From CAYUYV01 sp050331455 (GTDB taxonomy: Bacteria; Pseudomonadota; Alphaproteobacteria; JAJFIK01), in contig JBHJGV010000007.1 in NCBI GenBank assembly GCA_050331455.1, positions 1-64,000 of the forward strand: a stretch of 64,000 bases of DNA, read 5' to 3'. This document shows, in pieces, positions 1 through 8,205 of the stretch. Under the pieces are notes generated by a model. The model was not told the DNA's origin and made no database searches. It was given only the letters and a program-made list of their open reading frames with translations. A program made the translations under genes and the position numbers. Position 1 is the first letter of the stretch, and each line of letters opens with the position of its first letter.

Positions 1-259
1 GGGGGCCGTCCATCGCGACATGGCCCAGAATCAACAGACCCGCATTGCCCCACCACACCACCAGGAAACGCCCACGCCCGCCCAGGACCGAGGACGTCGG
101 GGCGTCGAGGGGGAAGAACAACACGCCGATGACATGGGCCATGGCCCATGCCCCCATGACCAGGCCTGCCAGCGCCAGACTGACGGCATTCTGCCCGGCA
201 ATGCGAACCGGTGGCCGTTCACTGACGGGCGCGGCGGACAGGGCGATGGCGTCGGTCAT
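1..259 (-). CDS. Membrane protein, 5' part only (runs off the window)
   Basis: The frame opens at an ATG complementary to 257-259 and stays open to the window edge, so only about 86 N-terminal residues are visible. Residues about 24-48 and 65-80 are hydrophobic and look like membrane segments. The second ends in GHVAMDG, which loosely recalls the HxxxH box of membrane desaturases and carotenoid ketolases (typically HDAMH), but the second histidine is an aspartate here. The family is therefore not assigned. It follows the O-antigen-ligase-like gene on the same strand after about 110 bases and may belong to the same envelope operon. Confidence 0.5.
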   Translation of the reverse strand, partial: MTDAIALSAAPVSERPPVRIAGQNAVSLALAGLVMGAWAMAHVIGVLFFPLDAPTSSVLGGRGRFLVVWWGNAGLLILGHVAMDGP

Positions 260-368
260 GGATATCCCACTCCGTGGTCAGGGCGTGCCGCGGCCGGGTC
301 ATGGTGGTCACGCCGAATAAAAAGGGCGCCGATCTCCGTCAAGCCCAAACGCGTCAAGCCCCAACTCG

Positions 369-1862
369 TCAAGCCCAGGCCGGACGCGGCGGTCCGGGGC
401 GCTGGGGCCTGCGGCGGCGCGGGCGTTCCGGCGGTTTTGGGGTTGTGGGCTCCCGGGGCGGCTGAGGTCGGGCCATGCTCTGGCGCTGGGCCTCGGACAG
501 GGCAATGCCATAGCCGATGATACACCAGAACGGAATGCCGCCCTGGGGGCCTTCCAGATAGACGTCGAACGCACCGGCGATCAGGAAGGGCACGGAATAG
601 GCCATGACCCAAAGATTGAGGGCCGCGAGTTCGTGGCGCTTCTCGCTTCGGGCTTTCAAATAATACCGGGTCATGACGCCATAGAAGGTCACCAGCAAGG
701 CAATCCAGCTAATGAAGCCCGGGACCCCGGCCCGGCCGAGGATGTTGATATGGGCACTGTGCGGGCTCCGGTTGCCGGTGATGTCGGTGAAACCGTCCAC
801 CTCGGCATGGGAAATGCCATAGCCCCGGCCCAGCCAGAATTTATCGCCACGCACCACATCCTGAATGATCAAATCCCACCAATTCAGCCGCCAGGACTCG
901 GTGCCATCCAGGCTCTGCTTGTCCTGGTCCCCAAAAATGCTGAGGACATTGGTCACGAGTTGCTGGGGTGAGATGGAGCGTCCGCCCTGGAGCGGGATCT
1001 CGATATTCAGCGTCACGAACAGCACGCCGACCACGATGGCCGGCGCCGCCATGCGCATCATGCGGTTGTTGGGCCGGAAGAGGGTCACGAACAGGCCGGT
1101 ACAGGCAATGGCCGCAAATCCGCCGCGGGAGCGCGACAGCACCGCAATGGCGCAGACCACGATCAGACCCCAGGTGACCAGATCGGCCAGCGGGATGCGC
1201 AGGCGGCGCACCCGCGGGAAGACCGTGTGCAGACCAAGGGCGAAAAAGGCGAGCGCGCCGGCGGTGTGCACGCCGAGATCCGAGGCCTTGACCAGGATGA
1301 TGGTCGCATCCGTGCCCGGCCAGGTGGGCAGTCCTGTGCCGACAATCTCCGTGATCAGAAAAGCGGCAAGCCCGATCACCAGGATGCCGGGAATGACTTT
1401 GGCATAAAGCTCCGGCACGGCCTCCAGCTTATGGGTTTTCAGCAGGATCCCGGCAATCACCAGAGCAAACAGGGCATAGCCCCAAAGGACCGCGTCGCGC
1501 AGGGCATCGAGCCCATAGGCATCGACGAAGGGCAGCGTGCGCAGGGCGTTCCACATGATGAACACCGCGAGCGCCCAGGCGATCGGCGACTGGAAGACCC
1601 GGATGGAATAGGCCCCCGTCAGAATGACGAAAAAACCCAGCGCCAGGGTGATTTCCCCGATGAAGATCGGCGAGGCCCCAATATAAGCGAAGCCCTTGTC
1701 GAGGGCCATGTAGCCCATCATGACCAGGGCGAAAAAGCCGAGATACAGATGACTGATGGGTAGACTGCGCATGACCCCTGACCGGTTCCCTGGAAACGCA
1801 CCGAACCGCGACACCTTAAGCCGCGCCCCCCCATCATGCGAGTCGGAGTGCGAAATTTCCAT
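369..1862 (-). CDS. O-antigen ligase / Wzy-like polysaccharide membrane protein
   Basis: This is a polytopic membrane protein with about ten hydrophobic segments. In the middle is an SRGGF motif, followed by a long periplasmic loop ending in PHSAHINILGRAGVPG, the H-x-x-x-N pattern of the Wzy_C (O-antigen ligase/polymerase) family. Such proteins join or polymerise glycan repeats on a lipid carrier at the periplasmic face of the inner membrane. The last 50 residues are Pro/Arg-rich and probably disordered. The start is uncertain: ATG at 1862 lies 4 bases past the recJ stop, and ATG at 1772 lies closer to the first membrane segment. It is co-oriented with recJ and glpX. Ligase cannot be told from polymerase by sequence alone. 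Confidence 0.75.
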   Translation of the reverse strand: MEISHSDSHDGGARLKVSRFGAFPGNRSGVMRSLPISHLYLGFFALVMMGYMALDKGFAYIGASPIFIGEITLALGFFVILTGAYSIRVFQSPIAWALAVFIMWNALRTLPFVDAYGLDALRDAVLWGYALFALVIAGILLKTHKLEAVPELYAKVIPGILVIGLAAFLITEIVGTGLPTWPGTDATIILVKASDLGVHTAGALAFFALGLHTVFPRVRRLRIPLADLVTWGLIVVCAIAVLSRSRGGFAAIACTGLFVTLFRPNNRMMRMAAPAIVVGVLFVTLNIEIPLQGGRSISPQQLVTNVLSIFGDQDKQSLDGTESWRLNWWDLIIQDVVRGDKFWLGRGYGISHAEVDGFTDITGNRSPHSAHINILGRAGVPGFISWIALLVTFYGVMTRYYLKARSEKRHELAALNLWVMAYSVPFLIAGAFDVYLEGPQGGIPFWCIIGYGIALSEAQRQSMARPQPPREPTTPKPPERPRRRRPQRPGPPRPAWA

Positions 1863-1866
1863 GACC

Positions 1867-3792
1867 TCAATAGGTCGCGGCGCAGGGTGCACCGCCGGCA
1901 TGGGCCAGATCCATAATGTGGAGCTGGACGTCCGAGCGGCCCTTGTAATTATCCGCCCGCAGGTGTCCGGCCACGTGAACGCTCATACCGGCGCCGTCCA
2001 CCAGCGCATCGCCGATCGGCGTGCCAAGGGCACGGAAGGCCATGGCCTTCAAGCGCGCACCCGTCGGTGTTGACAGGGTGACCCGCAAATGGGCCTCGCC
2101 AACCACCTGGACCCATTCCACATGGGCGTCCCGGATGGCGATCACCGGCTCAGGGGCGCCGGCCCCGAACGGCCCGACGGCTTGCATGGCTTCGAACAGC
2201 GCCCGGTTGGCTCCGGGCAGCGACACGATTGCGTCAATGGAAAAGGACAGGTCGGCCTGGCTCTCGGCAACGGCCATGGCGAGCCGCGCGCACAGGAACC
2301 GGTCGAGGGCGTCGATGCCATCCGCGGCCACGGTGAGGCCGGCCGCCATGGCATGGCCGCCACCTTTGAGCAGGAGGCCCTCGTCCCGCGCGGCAATCAC
2401 CGCGGCACCCAGATCGACACCGGCGACCGACCGGGCCGATCCCTTGGCCTGCGTCCCGTCGATGCCGAGGGCGAGCACGGGCCGTTCGAAGCGGTCCTTG
2501 AGCCGCCCCGCGACGATACCGATGACGCCGGCGTGCCAGCCCTCGCCCTGAACCACAAGCACGGGCCGGGCCGGCCAGGCGGCAAGCGCCGCCTCGCCTT
2601 GCGCGATGGCGTCGGCCAGCACATCGGCTTCGATGTCCCGGCGCTGGGCATTGAAAGCATCGAGTTCCCGGGCGATGCGCAAAGCCTCCTCCGGATCCTC
2701 CGTGGTCAGAAGGCGGGCGCCGAGATCGGCCTGTCCCACGCGCCCTCCGGCATTGATCCGGGGTCCGAGAATAAAGCCCAGATGATAGGGACTGGGCCGC
2801 TCGCTGAGGCCGGCGACCTGGGCCAGGGCGGGCAGACCGGCAAAGCGGGTGGTACCGGCGCCGTCCAGGAGCTGCGCCATCACCTTCAGGCCTTGAACCA
2901 CGAAGGCACGGTTAAGCCCGGTCAGGGGCACCACATCGCACACCGTGCCAAGCACCACGAGATCGAGCCATTGTCGCAGATCCGGAAGATCGCCTGCGAA
3001 ACCCTCGCGTCGCAAATGGCCGACCAGCCCGACACAGACCATGAAGGTCACCCCCACGGCCGCAAGCGCACCGAGACCGGACGCGTCGTCGAGCCGGTTT
3101 GGATTGACGATGGCCACGGCGGGGGGAAGCATTTCATCCGCCAGGTGATGGTCGATGACGACCACGTCGAGGCCGCTGGCCTGCGCCGCTTCGAGGGCAT
3201 CGACGGCCGCCACGCCGCAGTCGACCGTTATAACGAGATCCGTGCCGGCCTCGGCGAGACGGGCGAAGGCCTCGGCGCTGGGCCCGTAGCCCTCGGCAAT
3301 CCGGTCCGGAACATAGAGCATGGGATCGAGCCCCAGGGCCCGCAACAGGCGCAGCATGAGCGCGGCCGACGTTGCTCCGTCCACATCGTAATCGGCGAAC
3401 ACGCATACGCGCTCATCCCGCTCCACAGCCCGGGCGAGGCGCGCTATGGCCGTGTCCATATCCTTCAAAGTGGCGGGCGCGGGCATCAGGTCCCGCAGGG
3501 TCGGCGAGAGGTAGCGCTCGGCCACATCGCGCCCGACGCCGCGCAGGGCGAGCAGGCGGGCCACGATCTCCGGCACGTCGCAGGCTGCCGCGATGGCCTG
3601 ACTGTCGGCGGGCGGACAGTCGCTCAGGCGCCAATGGCGCCCCAGCACCGACTCCGTCACGTCCCAGAGCGCGGCATCGGCCTCGCCGACCGCCGCCGGC
3701 GCCGGCCCGCCGGCCCGTTCGAGCCGGCGGCGGATTTCCGAAGGATTGGGAAGAGCGGACGCTGTGGGGGCCGACGAGTCCAAGCGGTTCAT
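1867..3792 (-). CDS. recJ: Single-stranded-DNA-specific exonuclease RecJ
   Basis: RecJ is a 5'-3' exonuclease on single-stranded DNA, used in recombination and mismatch repair. The N-terminal half carries the DHH-family motifs: FADYDVDGATSAAL (metal-binding aspartates) and VVIDHH. The C-terminal half has the DHHA1 motif GGHAMAAG and then an OB-like substrate-binding end. The length of 641 residues is normal for the family. I chose the ATG at 3792 (MNRLDSS) because it leaves 26 bases after the glpX stop; an in-frame upstream start would overlap glpX. The gene sits in a same-strand run hom-glpX-recJ-ligase with short gaps and is probably co-transcribed. Confidence 0.95.
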   Translation of the reverse strand: MNRLDSSAPTASALPNPSEIRRRLERAGGPAPAAVGEADAALWDVTESVLGRHWRLSDCPPADSQAIAAACDVPEIVARLLALRGVGRDVAERYLSPTLRDLMPAPATLKDMDTAIARLARAVERDERVCVFADYDVDGATSAALMLRLLRALGLDPMLYVPDRIAEGYGPSAEAFARLAEAGTDLVITVDCGVAAVDALEAAQASGLDVVVIDHHLADEMLPPAVAIVNPNRLDDASGLGALAAVGVTFMVCVGLVGHLRREGFAGDLPDLRQWLDLVVLGTVCDVVPLTGLNRAFVVQGLKVMAQLLDGAGTTRFAGLPALAQVAGLSERPSPYHLGFILGPRINAGGRVGQADLGARLLTTEDPEEALRIARELDAFNAQRRDIEADVLADAIAQGEAALAAWPARPVLVVQGEGWHAGVIGIVAGRLKDRFERPVLALGIDGTQAKGSARSVAGVDLGAAVIAARDEGLLLKGGGHAMAAGLTVAADGIDALDRFLCARLAMAVAESQADLSFSIDAIVSLPGANRALFEAMQAVGPFGAGAPEPVIAIRDAHVEWVQVVGEAHLRVTLSTPTGARLKAMAFRALGTPIGDALVDGAGMSVHVAGHLRADNYKGRSDVQLHIMDLAHAGGAPCAATY

Positions 3793-3818
3793 CCGTAGGG
3801 AAATGCCGGCGGGGACGG

Positions 3819-4775
3819 TCAGGCCGGCGGATGCTGGGTCTTGATCCAGTGAATCTTGCCCGTCCGGGAACACATCACCATGGTGTGGGTGCTGATGCCC
3901 TTCGATGTGCGGGTCACTCCGTCGAGCAGGGTGCCATTCGTGACCCCCGTCGCGACGAAAACCGCATCACCCTTCACGAGATCATTGAGCGAATATTTAC
4001 GGTCCAAATCAGTTATGCCGATTCGCTCCGCGCGCCCACGTTCATCGTCATTGCGGAACACGAGGCGGGTCTGGATCTGACCTCCAATGCTCTTCAGCGC
4101 GGCGGCGGCGAGGACGCCTTCTGGTGCCCCGCCCTGGCCCATATACATGTCGATGCCCGTGACGGGATCGGTCGTGTGGATCACGCCGGCAATGTCCCCG
4201 TCGGTGATCAGATGGACCGCGGCTCCGGCGGCCCGGACCGCGCCGATCAGGTCCTTATGGCGGTCCCGCTCCAGGATGCACACGGTAATGTCGGACGGCG
4301 CCACGCCCTTGGCCCGGGCCAGGGCATCGACATTGTCCGCGGGGCTTGCATCGAGATCCACGACTCCGGCCGGCAGTCCTCCGCCCACGGCAAGTTTATC
4401 CATGTACACGTCCGGGGCGTGGAGCAGCGTGCCGGCCTCGGCAATGGCGACCACGGCCAGGGAGTTCGCCATGGCCTTGGCGCACAGGCCCGTGCCTTCC
4501 AGGGGGTCGAGAGCGATGTCCACCTTGGGGCCCGTGCCGGTCCCGACCTTCTCTCCGATATAGAGCATGGGCGCTTCGTCGCGCTCGCCCTCCCCGATCA
4601 CGACGGTGCCGTCGATGGCGAGTGCGTTGAGGGCGGTGCGCATGGCATCCACGGCCGCCTGGTCGGCACCGTGCTGATCGCCCCGCCCGACAAAGGGGCC
4701 GCAGGCGATGGCGGCGCGTTCGGCAACGGCGGCGAGTTCGAAATTCAGGCCGTCATCAATGGTGTGGTTGGTCAT
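3819..4775 (-). CDS. glpX: Class II fructose-1,6-bisphosphatase GlpX
   Basis: GlpX hydrolyses fructose 1,6-bisphosphate to fructose 6-phosphate in gluconeogenesis. Family landmarks are visible: VIGEGERDEAPMLYIGE with the metal-binding acidic residues, and DIALDPLEGT, the lithium-sensitive phosphatase signature. The 318-residue length fits the family. The ATG at 4775 was chosen over an upstream in-frame ATG at 4811 because a strong GAGAGGGG ribosome-binding site stands just before it. It lies 42 bases downstream of hom and 26 bases upstream of recJ. Confidence 0.95.
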   Translation of the reverse strand: MTNHTIDDGLNFELAAVAERAAIACGPFVGRGDQHGADQAAVDAMRTALNALAIDGTVVIGEGERDEAPMLYIGEKVGTGTGPKVDIALDPLEGTGLCAKAMANSLAVVAIAEAGTLLHAPDVYMDKLAVGGGLPAGVVDLDASPADNVDALARAKGVAPSDITVCILERDRHKDLIGAVRAAGAAVHLITDGDIAGVIHTTDPVTGIDMYMGQGGAPEGVLAAAALKSIGGQIQTRLVFRNDDERGRAERIGITDLDRKYSLNDLVKGDAVFVATGVTNGTLLDGVTRTSKGISTHTMVMCSRTGKIHWIKTQHPPA

Positions 4776-4817
4776 GGGATCCCCTCTCAAAGGCGCAAGG
4801 CCGCGGTTCACGGGTGG

Positions 4818-6149
4818 TCAGATCTTCTCGATGCGGATCATGCAGGGCGTGCCGGTCACCGAATCGAGGGCTGCGAACTGGTCGACGGCATCCCGCATGA
4901 CCCGGTCGCGGGCCTCGTGGGTCACCATTACGATGGGGACGACGCCGTTGGGGCGGCGGCCCCGCTGCAGGATGCTTTCGATGGAAATCTCCGCATCCGC
5001 CAGGATCTGGGTGATGCGGGCCATAACGCCGGGCCGGTCAATGACCCGTAAACGCACATAATGGGCGCCCAAATGCTCCTCGATCGGGACGAAGGACTGT
5101 TCCACCTTTTCGCTGCCCGCAGCCATATAGACCGGAAGGCGCAGGCCTCGGGCGAGATCGATGAGATCGGCCACCACGGCTGAGGCGGTGGGCCCTTCGC
5201 CCGCGCCCGGGCCTTCAAGGAAAATACGTTGTACCGGATCGGCCTCGACGAGGGCCGCGTTCATCACGCCGCTGACCTCGGCCATGGGTGTGCGCAGGGT
5301 GACCAAGGAGGGATGCACCCGGGCACAGATGCGCCCCTGGCCGAGCCACTGGGCCGTCGCCAGCAACTTGATCCGATAGCCGAGTTCGGCGGCAAAGCGG
5401 ATGTCGTCCGTCTCGATGGCCTCGATGCCTTCCACATGGACCTGGTCGAAGGGCACGGGCGCGCCGAAGGCCAGGGCGGCCAGAATTGCGATCTTGTGGG
5501 CTGCATCGGTGCCCTGAATATCCGTTCCGGGATCGGCCTCGGCATAGCCCTTGTCCTGGGCCTCCTTCAGCACCTGCGCGAAACTGGCGCCGGTCTCCTC
5601 CATCTGGCTGAGGATGTAATTGCAGGTGCCGTTCAGGATGCCGGTGATCCGCGTGACCGCATTGCCGGAGAGCCCTTCGCGCAGGCTTTTGACGATGGGA
5701 ATCCCCCCGGCCACGGCCGCCTCGTAGCGCAGGGCCACGCCGGACCGGTCCGCCTCCCGCGCGAGGGCGGGTCCATGGATCGCCAGCAAGGCCTTGTTCG
5801 CCGTCACCACATCCTTACCGGCGGCGATGGCCTTGGAGACGAGATCGAGGGCGATGCCGTCCGCGCCGCCGATCAACTCCACCACCACATCCACGTCATT
5901 GGCTTCGGCAAGCGCCAGCGGATCGTCCACCCAGCGCAGACCGGTCAGTTCGATGCCGCGGTCCCGTGTCTTGTCCCGGGCCGAAACGGCGGTGATCTCC
6001 ACGGGCCGGGCACTGCGCAGGGCAATCAGGTCGGCGTTATGGGCCAGGGTCTTGACCACGCCGCGGCCCACTGTGCCGAGGCCCGCAATGCCGATGCGAA
6101 GGGGGCCGGTGCTGGGGGAGCCGGTGGGCGAAGGCGTGTTCATGGGCAT
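4818..6149 (-). CDS. hom: Homoserine dehydrogenase
   Basis: The enzyme reduces aspartate semialdehyde to homoserine with NAD(P)H, on the route to threonine, methionine and isoleucine. The Rossmann motif GIAGLGTVGRGV is near residue 20, and the family signature with NGTCNYIL is near residue 175. The catalytic domain is followed by a C-terminal ACT domain (about residues 365-440), as in the long, feedback-regulated class. The length of 443 residues is typical. The start is ATG at 6149 or 6143, and neither has a strong ribosome-binding site. It is the first gene of the hom-glpX-recJ run. Confidence 0.93.
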   Translation of the reverse strand: MPMNTPSPTGSPSTGPLRIGIAGLGTVGRGVVKTLAHNADLIALRSARPVEITAVSARDKTRDRGIELTGLRWVDDPLALAEANDVDVVVELIGGADGIALDLVSKAIAAGKDVVTANKALLAIHGPALAREADRSGVALRYEAAVAGGIPIVKSLREGLSGNAVTRITGILNGTCNYILSQMEETGASFAQVLKEAQDKGYAEADPGTDIQGTDAAHKIAILAALAFGAPVPFDQVHVEGIEAIETDDIRFAAELGYRIKLLATAQWLGQGRICARVHPSLVTLRTPMAEVSGVMNAALVEADPVQRIFLEGPGAGEGPTASAVVADLIDLARGLRLPVYMAAGSEKVEQSFVPIEEHLGAHYVRLRVIDRPGVMARITQILADAEISIESILQRGRRPNGVVPIVMVTHEARDRVMRDAVDQFAALDSVTGTPCMIRIEKI

Positions 6150-6294
6150 GTCCGTGATGGGGCTTGTCCGTCATGGCCGAAGCCGCAGGGACGCGCAAAG
6201 GCGTTGATGATGCGTCGTCTTATCCGATTTGGGGCGCAGACGTAAGGCTGGGCGCCTCCGGCCCCAGGTCTTGGCCATTCCTGGGATCGAAGGG

Positions 6295-6897
6295 TCAGGG
6301 CGTCTTGGACGTCTCGCCGGGACGGGGCGCCGACGCGCCGCCGGCGGGCAGGACGGGCGGCATGGCCGACGGCGGCGGTGCCAGGGTTGCGTCGCCCGGC
6401 TCGGAACGCCGGGCCCCCAGGAGCCGGGCGGGAATGAGGGCGGAGCGCTGCGCGGCCGGCGGGGCCGGCAGGCGGGCGATGAGATCCGTGGGCAGAACGT
6501 CCCGTTCCAGTTCGGCGCGCAGACGCCGGGCCTGGAGCCCGCGCAGCACAGCGGATCGGGTTTCTGCGTCAGGGCCGACCTCTTGGCCATCCCTCTGCGC
6601 GGCCTCACCGAGCCCGCCTCCGGCCGGCGCGATATCGGACGGCGTCGCGGCCTTGGCTTCGACGTCAGGCGGCGCCATTGGCTGGTCCGGGTCCGGGGCG
6701 ATTTGCGGCAGATCAGCGAGGTCCGGAAAGGGGGCGTTCCCGGGAGACGTGGCATCCCGGTCACCGCCGAACAGTCCGCAGCCGCCGAGACAGAGCAGCA
6801 ACCCGAACACCGCACTCAGGGTCCCACCCGGTCCAGTCTCGCTTTGTTTCGGACGGCTCAAGCGGCGCCTGCCGCCGGCCTGCGGAACGGCCTTCAA
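6295..6897 (-). CDS. Putative lipoprotein, Pro/Ala-rich
   Basis: This 200-residue protein has a hydrophobic segment (LSAVFGLLLCLGGC) ending in a lipobox-like LGGC near residue 40, so it is probably lipidated and envelope-anchored. The rest is low-complexity, rich in Pro, Ala and Asp, with one charged helical stretch around residues 110-150. I recognise no catalytic motif. The start is inferred to be TTG at 6897, which overlaps the stop of the L,D-transpeptidase gene and is preceded by AGAGGTGG at good spacing. The overlap implies translational coupling, so a role next to the transpeptidase in the cell wall is plausible but not shown. Confidence 0.7.
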   Translation of the reverse strand: MKAVPQAGGRRRLSRPKQSETGPGGTLSAVFGLLLCLGGCGLFGGDRDATSPGNAPFPDLADLPQIAPDPDQPMAPPDVEAKAATPSDIAPAGGGLGEAAQRDGQEVGPDAETRSAVLRGLQARRLRAELERDVLPTDLIARLPAPPAAQRSALIPARLLGARRSEPGDATLAPPPSAMPPVLPAGGASAPRPGETSKTP

Positions 6898-8027
6898 AGG
6901 TCCACCTCTTCAATCTGATCGTCGATCACCACAAGGACACGGTATCCCGGCTTCAGGACCGGCGCTCCGGCCTCATCCCGCACCATGGTGCCGTCGGCCT
7001 TGGTCAGACCCACCGAGGGGTCGAAAGGGAATTCCGGGACCTGCCCCACATGGTTTTCCCGGATCCGTTTGAACAAGGCACGGGCGTGGTCGAGGGACAG
7101 GCGGACACACCCGCCGGAGGCCCGTCGGCCAAGACGGCGGTGGGTGGACCGGCCGGCGGCATGGATCGCATAGCCGGTCTTCCGGGTCGCGTAGTCCCAG
7201 TCGAAAAACATGGCGTAAGGCATGGCTGCCCCGTTCCACTGATAGGACCGCACAAAAGTGTAAAACCGATCCTGGTCCAGTCGGAAGAGTCCAAGCGGGG
7301 TTTCGGTAAAATATCGTTCCCGGCGCTCGCGGCCGGTGGAGACCAGCCAGCGGTCGGTCAGCGTGACGGTCAACGGCGCGGGCGCATCGGGCAACGCCGG
7401 GACCACGGCCGGGGCGTCCGCGGCCACGATCGATTGAGCCTGGCCCGCCCCCCCATCGCCCTCGGGCCCCCCATCCATCACCGGAGGACGGGTCTTTACT
7501 TTTTCAAAGACAAACATCTGCTGCGACCAGATGCCCCGGGTGGCTTTATTGATGTACAGATAAAGGTCGAAAAACGGCACCAGATCCGCCGGTATCAGGG
7601 CTTTCAACCGCTCCTTGGGCGACACGAACAAGGTGTCTGGGCCAAAAGGCAGCGCATAGGGCTCGGCCCGAATGAAGGGTTTGGGCGAATAGGGCTTGAG
7701 CCGGGGTTCCTTAACCAAATTCAAATAGATTTCATCGAGCGTCATCAGGTCTTCGAGCACCGGTCCCGGTGCGGATGATCGGGCGGCAGCGCCCGGCCCG
7801 CCTGTTTCGCCGGCTTGCACAGGCGCCGCGAGCCCCGCCGTGAGTGCCAACCCCGGCAAGGCAAGACGCTGGGCGAAACGCCGGAGCAGGGTCTTGCGTG
7901 CTTTGGGACGGTGCAGTCCCTGTCCATGCCCGCCCCGCCTTTGCCCGTTCTGCTGCTGCCCGCCCCGCTGCTGCCTGTCGAGTTTCCGGTCATTGAACGG
8001 CCATCCCAGGTTTGCGCCAACCGTCAT
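6894..8027 (-). CDS. L,D-transpeptidase (YkuD domain), exported
   Basis: L,D-transpeptidases make 3-3 crosslinks in peptidoglycan or anchor proteins to it. The C-terminal third holds the YkuD signature: a histidine in YAIHAAG, then SGGCVRLS with the catalytic cysteine. The N-terminus is basic and glutamine-rich, followed by a signal-like hydrophobic stretch ending in AAPVQA near residue 75. The start at ATG 8027 is supported by GGAGG five bases upstream; longer in-frame starts were rejected. The stop overlaps the TTG start of the lipoprotein gene. The gene is divergent from phaC, with about 180 bases between them. Confidence 0.85.
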   Translation of the reverse strand: MTVGANLGWPFNDRKLDRQQRGGQQQNGQRRGGHGQGLHRPKARKTLLRRFAQRLALPGLALTAGLAAPVQAGETGGPGAAARSSAPGPVLEDLMTLDEIYLNLVKEPRLKPYSPKPFIRAEPYALPFGPDTLFVSPKERLKALIPADLVPFFDLYLYINKATRGIWSQQMFVFEKVKTRPPVMDGGPEGDGGAGQAQSIVAADAPAVVPALPDAPAPLTVTLTDRWLVSTGRERRERYFTETPLGLFRLDQDRFYTFVRSYQWNGAAMPYAMFFDWDYATRKTGYAIHAAGRSTHRRLGRRASGGCVRLSLDHARALFKRIRENHVGQVPEFPFDPSVGLTKADGTMVRDEAGAPVLKPGYRVLVVIDDQIEEVDL

Positions 8028-8205
8028 TATACCTCCGATCTTTGCCCCTTTCGGGCGTCCTCCATCGTAAATCCCGACTGGACACCTCAGCCCCATGGCA
8101 GGAAGATACATGATCAAAGAGACGCTCAAAAAGGGCACGTTCAAAAAAACAAATCGCGCGACGCGAATTCCGATCAGGAAGACACTCGCTCTGGTGGGGC
8201 CATCC

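Noticed and set aside
2089..3798. Plus-strand open frame of 569 codons across recJ
   Set aside because: It lies opposite a clear recJ gene and codes for a His/Gly/Arg-rich product without domains.
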